DNA of 46,239 nucleotides from SMWD01 sp002729875 (GTDB taxonomy: Bacteria; Pseudomonadota; Gammaproteobacteria; Steroidobacterales; GCA-2729495), in NCBI GenBank assembly GCA_036010905.1, contig DASCMH010000043.1:1-46239 (forward strand). Reading direction: 5' to 3'. The notes beneath the pieces were generated by a model, which made no database searches, was not told the DNA's origin, and saw only the letters and a program-made list of their open reading frames with translations. Shown here piece after piece: positions 1 to 6,228 of the stretch. The position numbers and the translations under genes are program-made. Each line of letters opens with the position of its first letter. The first letter of the stretch is position 1.

Positions 1-168
1 CACCGTCATCAAACGAATCGCTGTCACCGTCATCAAACGAATCGCTGTCACCGTCATCAAACGAATCGCTGTCACCGTCTCCAAACGAATCGCTGTCACC
101 GTCATCAGACGAGTCGCTGTCTTCGTCATCAGACGAGTCACTGTCACTGTCATCCGACGCATCACTAT
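1..168 (-). repeat. 24-bp tandem repeat array inside a coding region
   Basis: Seven consecutive 24-bp units encode the eight-residue acidic repeat. Units at 1-24, 25-48 and 49-72 are identical. The unit at 73-96 differs by two bases, and the units at 97-120, 121-144 and 145-168 diverge progressively. The array continues past the left edge. The 24-bp period keeps the reading frame whatever the copy number. Confidence 0.9.
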
Positions 169-370
169 CGTCTTCGATGCCATCACTGTCTGCATCATCA
201 AGAACCGCATCCATCGACATGATCGTACCTTCGATTGAGCTTTCATCGTCCAGAACATCCATTGTAATGTCATCAAAGTCATCCGTATCGCTGGCAAACC
301 CTGTCGAAAACACCGCCAAAAGCGCGCTTAACAGCAACCCAGGAAAAAGATCCCTGATAATGTTTTTCAT
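1..370 (-). CDS. Secreted Asp/Ser-rich repeat protein (C-terminus beyond window)
   Basis: The reading frame opens at an ATG at 370 and stays open to the left edge, so only the first 123 residues are visible. They start with a Sec-type signal peptide (MKNIIRDLFPGLLLSALLAV, cut probably after FSTGFA). A short acidic linker follows, then an eight-residue repeat of the form DGDSDSFD. Nearly every residue after position 30 is Asp, Ser, Gly or Glu, so the mature protein should be highly acidic, disordered and possibly calcium-binding. The start lies 15 bp after the anti-sigma stop codon and has an AGGGATAG ribosome-binding site, so it is most likely the third gene of the sigma/anti-sigma operon. 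I do not recognise a family. Similar Asp/Ser repeats occur in surface adhesins and matrix proteins, but that is only an analogy. Confidence 0.75.
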   Translation of the reverse strand, partial: MKNIIRDLFPGLLLSALLAVFSTGFASDTDDFDDITMDVLDDESSIEGTIMSMDAVLDDADSDGIEDDSDASDDSDSDSSDDEDSDSSDDGDSDSFGDGDSDSFDDGDSDSFDDGDSDSFDDG

Positions 371-385
371 AATTAACTATCCCTA

Positions 386-1042
386 TTAAATTACTGAAAT
401 TCTGATTGAAAAAGTTTTTTCCCGGGATTCATGCTTCACTGTTGCAGTAAAAATCCTGCCATCAACAAGTGCGTCATGAACGATCACCGGCAATTCCAGG
501 ATATTGGCACCATGCTTAATAGTCGTATTCCAGGCGATGCTGCGTTTTCCATCAGCGCCAATAACGTCAATGCCTTGAGGAATCTTCAGAGTAAGACGCG
601 CCCCGGGTAATTCGGCATTGGAATTAAAAGACAGCCGTATGGTGTCCGGTACGTTGAGTGACAGTGTCAGCTCAGGAATTTCCGCAACCAAAGCGTCATT
701 ATTCGGCGCCTCCAGGACTCCGAGTAATGCGAGTATGACCAGTCCGGCGGCGATTGCACTACCCACTGCTGCCCTCCAGTTACCGCCTTCGATGCCGGCC
801 CTGTCAATACCGGCTTGAATGCTCTCATTCATGGATTGATCCAGCGCCCGATCAAGGAAATCTAGCGTCGGTTCGGGAACCGGGAGCTTTGCGAGTAATT
901 GCAACAACTCGCGTTCACGCTGCAATCTCGCCGTGCAATCTGCGCATTCAGCCAGATGCTGAATACATGCCAACCGCAACGATTCTGCGCAGGTCTCATC
1001 GAGATAGTCGTCAATATATTTTGTAAAGTTATCGCAATTCAT
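386..1042 (-). CDS. Zinc-finger anti-sigma factor, single-pass membrane
   Basis: This 218-residue protein has the anti-sigma zinc-finger pattern H29-x3-C33-x2-C36 (HLAECADC) in its N-terminal cytoplasmic part. A single membrane helix lies at about residues 91-110, followed by a periplasmic domain of about 105 residues without a recognised fold. It should hold the sigma factor encoded just upstream (37 bp gap) at the membrane and release it when the periplasmic domain senses a signal. The finger and the gene order give good support. The C-terminal domain ends in short beta-rich sequence (LTLKIPQGIDVIG, ILELPVIVHD) and resembles a sensor region, but this is inference. The following gene encodes the secreted repeat protein. 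Confidence 0.85.
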   Translation of the reverse strand: MNCDNFTKYIDDYLDETCAESLRLACIQHLAECADCTARLQRERELLQLLAKLPVPEPTLDFLDRALDQSMNESIQAGIDRAGIEGGNWRAAVGSAIAAGLVILALLGVLEAPNNDALVAEIPELTLSLNVPDTIRLSFNSNAELPGARLTLKIPQGIDVIGADGKRSIAWNTTIKHGANILELPVIVHDALVDGRIFTATVKHESREKTFSIRISVI

Positions 1043-1079
1043 AACAAACCCGTGTCTCTAAAGTAGGACACGACGGGAA

Positions 1080-1652
1080 TCAGCAAAAGGTTCCCTCACC
1101 GGCAAGGAATTTTCGTAATTCTCTGCGACCACGATGCAGACGGGATTTCAGGGTCCCCAACGGAATGTCGAGAATATTTTCCAACTCGACCAGAGTATAG
1201 CCCTCAACATCATGCATCAGGATCACAAAACGCTGATCCTCATTAAGCTGAAGGAGCCCGGCCTGAATATCCAACAATGCAGCCGAAGAATCGTGTTCAG
1301 AGCCCGATTGACCCAAATTCCGTAGTTCCAGACTCTCTGGATCACTGCTGGCAACCACATACATTGATCTGCGCTGCTTTTGACGGTAGTTATCAATAAA
1401 TGTACGGTGCAAGATCCGCGCCAACCAAGGCTCGAGCTTTTCGATATTCAGCAAATCTTCACAGCGTGGATATAGCTTGATCAGCACATCTTGCACAATA
1501 TCTTCAGCATCTTGCCGGTTACGGGTCAACCAATAGGCTTGCCGGTAAAGCTTCTCAAGATACGGACGGAGTAGCCGGGCAAATATCCGTTGTTGCAGTT
1601 TTTTTTCCGCGTCCATGCTATTTAAGAATATTTTACGCAGTTCAGATAGCAT
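1080..1652 (-). CDS. ECF-type RNA polymerase sigma factor (RpoE-like)
   Basis: The 190-residue protein has the two ECF domains. Region 2 spans about residues 28-95 (LTRNRQDAEDIVQDVLIKLY, then WLARILHRTFIDNYR). Region 4 spans about residues 130-180, with the helix-turn-helix LVELENILDIPLGTLKSRLH. Length is normal for group 4 sigma factors. Two starts are possible: ATG at 1652 or ATG at 1616 (MDAEKK). Neither has a clear ribosome-binding site, and the shorter form still contains both domains. It is followed by its anti-sigma gene, the usual autoregulated pair. The target regulon cannot be read from the window, but the secreted repeat protein downstream is the obvious candidate. Confidence 0.9.
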   Translation of the reverse strand: MLSELRKIFLNSMDAEKKLQQRIFARLLRPYLEKLYRQAYWLTRNRQDAEDIVQDVLIKLYPRCEDLLNIEKLEPWLARILHRTFIDNYRQKQRRSMYVVASSDPESLELRNLGQSGSEHDSSAALLDIQAGLLQLNEDQRFVILMHDVEGYTLVELENILDIPLGTLKSRLHRGRRELRKFLAGEGTFC

Positions 1653-2004
1653 AAATCACAGCAAATGTACGCTAGCGGCATTAAGTTTCTACATTTCTGC
1701 CAGCCACCAGTGTACTCTGGCTGTGAAACAACCTTTATGCTCCCCGATATCCGACACAGCGCCAGGGTTGCTTCAGGATTCACGTACATAACCGGCAGGA
1801 AATCGAACAATGACAAACTTCAACATGCGCGCGATTATACCGTCACATCCATTGCCCATGCATACGGACAATGATTGACACACCTGCGAACCTGCACACG
1901 ATATAGCCGCAGTAAATGAACATGAATATTCTTATTAAATAGATCAGGACAGCTTCAACAGGGGGGCATGTCACTGTTATTAATGACTTGATGGTTTTAG
2001 TATA
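1653..2004. other. Intergenic region between divergent sigma factor and Rrf2 genes
   Basis: This 352-bp stretch has no convincing gene. It should hold the divergent promoters of the sigma operon and the Rrf2 gene. An imperfect dyad (CAGCCA at 1701-1706 and TGGCTG at 1718-1723, with a CCAG/CTGG inner pair) lies about 50 bp upstream of the sigma start and could be an operator. Short ORFs here have no ribosome-binding site or recognisable product. Confidence 0.5.
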
Positions 2005-2406
2005 ATGTTACGTTTAGGAAAATTGCCGGATTATGGCCTGGTGATTGCAACCATTTTTGTTGATGCCGAAGGCCTGTTAACCACCAAACAGGTAGTTCAA
2101 CGTTCCAAAATCCCATTGGCAACCGTACGCAAACTACTCAAATACATGGTCGATGCTGGTTTGATCAATTCTTTTCGCGGCAATAGAGGCGGATACAAGC
2201 TGGCCCGCCAGGCATCAGAGATCAGTGTTGCGGATATCATTCAGGCCATTGATGGCCCGATTTCACTGACTGATTGCGCCGGCATTCATGCAGATAATCG
2301 CTGTTCTCTGGAGGCCACCTGTCCCTTGGCGCATATATGGTGCAAAGTTAATAGAGAGATAGTCGAAAAACTACAATCGGTTTCCATTAAGGAGATGACA
2401 ACCTGA
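2005..2406 (+). CDS. Rrf2-family transcriptional regulator, SUF-regulator type
   Basis: The 133-residue protein begins MLRLGKLPDYGLVI, the typical N-terminus of Rrf2 regulators. A winged helix-turn-helix follows (TTKQVVQRSKIPLATVRKLL) and the family wing motif FRGNRGGYKLAR. Three cysteines (DC-x8-C-x5-C, about residues 91-106) match the Fe-S cluster ligand region, with spacing like regulators of the SUF cluster-assembly system. No suf genes are visible. Instead the gene sits 160 bp upstream of petA, which encodes a 2Fe-2S protein, so a role in controlling the bc1 operon in response to Fe-S status or redox is plausible but inferred. The start codon overlaps a TATAAT sequence and has no Shine-Dalgarno sequence, yet the conserved N-terminus fixes this start. 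Confidence 0.88.
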   Translation: MLRLGKLPDYGLVIATIFVDAEGLLTTKQVVQRSKIPLATVRKLLKYMVDAGLINSFRGNRGGYKLARQASEISVADIIQAIDGPISLTDCAGIHADNRCSLEATCPLAHIWCKVNREIVEKLQSVSIKEMTT

Positions 2407-2523
2407 CCTGTAATCTCCTGCCTGCATTTGCCTGCCGGCCGCACTGACAACATCCCCTGCTCGACGCCATCCTGGCTTCAGTCACTCATGATCGCACTTC
2501 TAAATCTCATGGAAATTTATTGT

Positions 2524-2559
2524 ATACTATATTAGTATGGTTACAGTATTTTCGTGAGG
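2524..2559 (+). promoter_or_regulatory. Perfect dyad and ribosome-binding site upstream of petA
   Basis: ATACTA-TAT-TAGTAT at 2524-2538 is a perfect 6-bp dyad with a 3-bp centre in the AT-rich stretch before petA. A TATACT hexamer overlapping it could be a -10 element. The sequence TTAGTAT followed by TTAC recurs at the rrf2 start (about 1997-2010), so this may be a shared Rrf2 operator. GTGAGG at 2554-2559 is a well-placed ribosome-binding site for the ATG at 2567. Confidence 0.45.
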
Positions 2560-2566
2560 CCTTGGT

Positions 2567-3157
2567 ATGAACAATGACAGTAATAATGAGATACGCAATG
2601 AGCGGAGAATGTTTCTGATCGGCACAAGCTGCTCATTATTTGCCGTTGGCGGCGCCGGATGGATGACCCCCTACATACGCTCCTGGAACCCGAGCGTTCG
2701 GGCCAGAGCTGCGGGCGCGCCAATAACCATCGACCTGACCACAATCCCTGCAGGCACCTTACTGGTCGAGGAATGGCGGGGACGACCCATCTATATCGTC
2801 AAACGAACGCAGGAAATGATTGCATTCGCCCTGGAACTGAATAGCGAATTGCTAAACCCGGACTCGGCGGATGATCAGCAGCCCGAGTACGCCAGGAACA
2901 ACTACCGCTCGATAAAACCGGAAATATTGGTGATCGAGGGGGTGTGCACCCACCTGGGGTGTACACCAAAATTCCGCAACCAGAAAAATACCAATGGTTT
3001 CACCGGGTTTTTTTGTCCTTGTCACGGTTCAAAATTTGATTTCTCCGGCCGCGTCTATAAAGGGGTGCCTGCTCCGACCAATCTCAAGGTTCCACCGCAT
3101 CATTTTACGGATGCAAACACACTGGTTGTAGGTATCGATGAAGAGAGGCAAGCCTGA
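2567..3157 (+). CDS. petA: Ubiquinol-cytochrome c reductase Rieske iron-sulfur subunit
   Basis: This 196-residue Rieske protein of the cytochrome bc1 complex carries electrons from ubiquinol at the Qo site to cytochrome c1. The N-terminus has a short positive stretch (NERRMF) and a membrane anchor at about residues 15-35, the usual uncleaved Tat-type anchor although no twin-Arg pair in ideal context is clear. The cluster-binding boxes are C127-T-H129-L-G-C132 and C150-P-C152-H153-G-S155, giving two Cys and two His ligands plus the disulfide pair. A GTGAGG ribosome-binding site precedes the ATG. The stop codon overlaps the petB start by one base, indicating translational coupling. Confidence 0.96.
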   Translation: MNNDSNNEIRNERRMFLIGTSCSLFAVGGAGWMTPYIRSWNPSVRARAAGAPITIDLTTIPAGTLLVEEWRGRPIYIVKRTQEMIAFALELNSELLNPDSADDQQPEYARNNYRSIKPEILVIEGVCTHLGCTPKFRNQKNTNGFTGFFCPCHGSKFDFSGRVYKGVPAPTNLKVPPHHFTDANTLVVGIDEERQA

Positions 3158-4431
3158 TGAGCCTTTTGAGTCAAAAAAGCATGGACTTACTGCATTGGGT
3201 TGATTACCGGCTACCCCTTGTTAAAACGTTTAAGACACATATGAGCGAGTATTATGCGCCGAAAAACCTGAACTTCTGGTATTTCTTCGGTGCGCTTGCA
3301 ATCCTTGCCTTTGCCAACCAATTATTAAGCGGTATTTGGCTCACCATGTTCTACACACCCACATTAGATAGTGCCTTTGCATCTATCGAATACATCATGC
3401 GTGATGTTGAATCCGGTTGGATAATTCGTTACATGCACGAAGTCGGTGCTTCTTTCTTCTTTATAGCAGTCTATTTGCACATTTATCGTGGCTTTCTTTA
3501 TGGCTCATACAGGAATCCACGTGAATTAGTGTGGCTGATCGGCATGGTGATTTACCTTCTGATGATGGCTGAAGGTTTTTTTGGCTATGTGCTTCCCTTT
3601 GGCAATATGTCTTTCTGGGGCGCCAAAGTAATCATGAATATAATTGGCGTCATTCCGGTTATTGGAGAAGATCTGCAAATCTGGGTACAGGGCGATTTTT
3701 TTATTGGCGGCGCAACACTAAGCCGATTTTTTGCCTTTCATGTTGCCCTGGTTCCGATTATTCTGATTACAGGCATTTTCTTACATGTGATTGCCTTGCA
3801 TCAGGTAGGCTCAAACAATCCTGAAGGGATAGATATAAAAGCCCATACCGATGAAAACGGAATACCCCTGGATGGTATCCCTTTCCATCCCTATTACACC
3901 GTCCACGATCTCATCCCGGCAGTCTTATTTATCCTGGCTTTCTTTGTGACAATATTTTATTTCCCTGACGGGGGAGGATTTTTTATTGAACCCCCCAACT
4001 ATATACCTGCCAACAACCTGAGCACACCCGACCACATCACGCCGGTTTGGTATTTCACCCCGTTCTACGCCATGTTAAGAGCGGTAACCATTACTTTTCT
4101 TGGCATGGATGCAAAGTTCTGGGGCCTGATAGTGATAACCGGAGCTATTCTTGTACTCTTCTTTCTTCCATGGCTGGATCGCAGCCCAGTCAAGTCCCTG
4201 CGTTACAAGGGGAGAATCAGCAAAGCATTTTTAATGATCTGGACATTCTGCTTTATTGGCCTTGGGGTGCTCGGCATCAAACCGGCTGATTGGGCGCCTG
4301 AATGGGTATCACCCACATTTACAGTAATTTACTTTGCCTACTTCCTGCTAATGCCTTTTTATACGAGATGGGAAACCTGCAAAACAGTGCCCGATCGAAT
4401 TACCACCGATGGACAAGGGCTCCAGCAATGA
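3157..4431 (+). CDS. petB: Cytochrome b subunit of the bc1 complex
   Basis: The 424-residue integral membrane protein forms the quinone-cycling core of complex III. Haem ligands are H94 and H108 in helix B (YMHEVGAS, VYLHIYRG) and H195 and H210 in helix D (FAFHVALV, IFLHVIALH). The Qo-site tetrapeptide is PVWY at about residues 296-299 instead of the textbook PEWY; PVWY is the form known from beta- and gammaproteobacteria. The full C-terminal half with three more helices is present, so this is bc1-type rather than split b6f-type. It overlaps petA by 1 bp and petC by 4 bp (ATGA). Confidence 0.97.
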   Translation: MSLLSQKSMDLLHWVDYRLPLVKTFKTHMSEYYAPKNLNFWYFFGALAILAFANQLLSGIWLTMFYTPTLDSAFASIEYIMRDVESGWIIRYMHEVGASFFFIAVYLHIYRGFLYGSYRNPRELVWLIGMVIYLLMMAEGFFGYVLPFGNMSFWGAKVIMNIIGVIPVIGEDLQIWVQGDFFIGGATLSRFFAFHVALVPIILITGIFLHVIALHQVGSNNPEGIDIKAHTDENGIPLDGIPFHPYYTVHDLIPAVLFILAFFVTIFYFPDGGGFFIEPPNYIPANNLSTPDHITPVWYFTPFYAMLRAVTITFLGMDAKFWGLIVITGAILVLFFLPWLDRSPVKSLRYKGRISKAFLMIWTFCFIGLGVLGIKPADWAPEWVSPTFTVIYFAYFLLMPFYTRWETCKTVPDRITTDGQGLQQ

Positions 4432-5096
4432 AATTGCTGTACCTGATGATCGCGCTAATGCTCAATTCCATGGTATTGCATGCAGCAGAAGACTCAACGA
4501 TAGAACTAAACAGCGCGGACACCGATATTCATGACAAAGAGTCTTTGCGTCGCGGCGCATATCTTTTTATCAATCAGTGCACATCATGTCATTCTGCAAA
4601 ATATATGCGTTATTCGCGCCTGGCCAAGGACCTTGAAATCAGCGAAGAAGATGTAATGAGCAATATGCTGCGTTTCGGCGCAACCAAGATCTCGGATACC
4701 ATCTCCTCGGCGATGACACCGGATGCAGGTAAAAACGTGTACGGGGTCGCACCTCCGGACCTCACATTAGAAGCAAAATACCGGGGAGTCGATTGGGTTT
4801 ATTCCTATTTGATGGGATTTTACAGGGATGAAAATTCGACCTTTGGTTACAACAATCGTGTGTTAAACAATGTAGCCATGCCATGGATCCTGGCGGGAAA
4901 CCAGGAAACCATGAGTAAAGAAGAATTCTCCAGGGATATGCGCGATCTGACTAATTTTATGGATTACATGGCTGAACCCATAAAACCCTGGCGTCAGAAC
5001 TTCGGAAAATACGTCATTATTTTCCTGCTGGTTCTATTGCTTCCCGTTTGGCTGTTAAAGAGAGAGTATTGGCGGGAAATTCACGGTCTCAGATGA
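4428..5096 (+). CDS. petC: Cytochrome c1 subunit of the bc1 complex
   Basis: This 222-residue protein passes electrons from the Rieske cluster to soluble cytochrome c. A signal peptide (about residues 1-20, ending LHAA) directs it to the periplasm. The haem site is C51-TS-C54-H55, and the probable axial methionine is M151 in VAMPW. A C-terminal anchor helix at about 194-210 (YVIIFLLVLLLPVWLL) holds it in the membrane. I chose the ATG at 4428, which overlaps the petB stop by four bases; an upstream in-frame ATG at 4302 lies within petB and would hide the signal peptide. A degenerate copy of its last 90 bp and downstream flank recurs at 6105-6228. Confidence 0.95.
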   Translation: MKLLYLMIALMLNSMVLHAAEDSTIELNSADTDIHDKESLRRGAYLFINQCTSCHSAKYMRYSRLAKDLEISEEDVMSNMLRFGATKISDTISSAMTPDAGKNVYGVAPPDLTLEAKYRGVDWVYSYLMGFYRDENSTFGYNNRVLNNVAMPWILAGNQETMSKEEFSRDMRDLTNFMDYMAEPIKPWRQNFGKYVIIFLLVLLLPVWLLKREYWREIHGLR

Positions 5097-5221
5097 CCGA
5101 CGTCAGTGTAAAGTATTTACATTATCAGTCTGGATTGGTAGCCGAATCACAAGCCGTGTCGAGCAAAAATATCCGCTAAGATCCGCCGCCAGAACAGAAA
5201 ACACCGAGATCTACAGGTTTT

Positions 5222-6043
5222 TTAGCAGACAGTTTTCCGGTCCTCGGCAGCAATGCGATGTGGCGTGGGCGCAAGACGCAGAACCGTTGGGCGCAATACG
5301 ACCCCAACCATCAGCAAAACAATACAGACCGTTACAAACGTGATCCAACCATGGGGCTGTCCTGTAATCCCACTCAGCATACCCCAACTGGCCACCAGGA
5401 ACCCGACGCCGGCCGAAAGAGTTGCAAAACCGTGCAGGAACTGGGCACCGGTTCGCACTATCGCTGTGATGAAATACATGAGAACTGCCGACGGCCCGAT
5501 GACCAGGAAAAATATAAGCGGGTCACCGAATATTGCGTACATCGCAAGCACCGCCGGTATGCCGCATAGCGCGAGGGCCGGATAAGGAATCCCCCGCAAT
5601 AAATAGACAAACGGGTAGACTACTATTGCGCTACAGGCAGTTCCCACTAACCAGGAATTATCACCCCGAGCCGCAACGGTCAACGCCACCATTCCCAGGA
5701 CCATGAAAAACCAGAACAGAAAGTCGCACAATCCTACGCCGTAGACGCTGCCGCATTTCTCAGTCAGATACCATTTGTCAATATTGTTCTGGGCTACCTC
5801 GAACGGGCTTGAACACAGGAACATTGCAGCTGCCACATAAAACATGTGCGGGGAAAATGAATGCTCCAACAAATAGTCCCAATGCTCATAAACAATCCAC
5901 ATCATGTACAACGGTGTCACGGTAGTAACAAAGTGGGCGAGAAGTACCCAAGCCGCAGTTTTGGGCGGCAGATCGACCTCATTCGTAATTATCCTGTATG
6001 GCGGGATTGGATCTTGTTTATCGAATTTATTGATAGACACCAT
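5222..6043 (-). CDS. Polytopic membrane protein of unknown function
   Basis: The 273-residue protein has about eight hydrophobic segments, at roughly 29-50, 66-80, 103-125, 130-147, 152-168, 172-195, 203-222 and 231-250. A soluble N-terminal tail of about 25 residues (FDKQDPIPPYRIITNEVDLP) precedes the first. Histidines in the first loops (YEHW, LEHSFSPHMF) could bind metal or haem, but I recognise no family motif. It is transcribed against petABC. It sits between petC and a decayed copy of the petC 3' end, so it may have arrived by insertion or accompanied a duplication. The start has a purine-rich GGGG element about 10 bp upstream. Confidence 0.65.
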   Translation of the reverse strand: MVSINKFDKQDPIPPYRIITNEVDLPPKTAAWVLLAHFVTTVTPLYMMWIVYEHWDYLLEHSFSPHMFYVAAAMFLCSSPFEVAQNNIDKWYLTEKCGSVYGVGLCDFLFWFFMVLGMVALTVAARGDNSWLVGTACSAIVVYPFVYLLRGIPYPALALCGIPAVLAMYAIFGDPLIFFLVIGPSAVLMYFITAIVRTGAQFLHGFATLSAGVGFLVASWGMLSGITGQPHGWITFVTVCIVLLMVGVVLRPTVLRLAPTPHRIAAEDRKTVC

Positions 6044-6104
6044 TTCAGTACCCCGGTTGTTTTGTGTTTTAAGCTACACCCTAAAAAAGCGGTTCAGTTG
6101 CATC

Positions 6105-6228
6105 TTACTTCAGGAAATACGTCATTAATGTTCCTGCTGATTCTTATCATCCCCGTCTGGCTACTAAAGCAGGAGTATTGACGAGATATTGATTAGATTC
6201 TGTTGACCATTCAGCGTAAATTATTCAA
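6105..6228 (+). pseudogene. Decayed duplicate of the petC 3' end
   Basis: The stretch aligns with 4998-5118 (the end of petC and its downstream flank) at roughly 70% by eye. In one frame it reads FLLILIIPVWLLKQEY followed by a stop, against petC FLLVLLLPVWLLKREYWREI. A single-base shift breaks the frame just upstream, and the petC Trp codon after EY is a TGA here. Similarity continues past the petC stop (TGACC, TCAG, GTAAA, TATT blocks). It overlaps the last bases of the cytochrome gene on the other strand. It has no start or haem motif and is not a functional gene. Confidence 0.75.

Noticed and set aside
1..168. Possible CRISPR array because of tandem units
   Set aside because: Units are contiguous 24-bp coding repeats without spacers, in frame with a signal peptide.
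1622..1816. 64-codon frame overlapping the sigma factor start, with several cysteines near its C-terminus
   Set aside because: It overlaps the sigma start by 31 bp, shows no ribosome-binding site, and has no recognisable family; treated as a chance frame.
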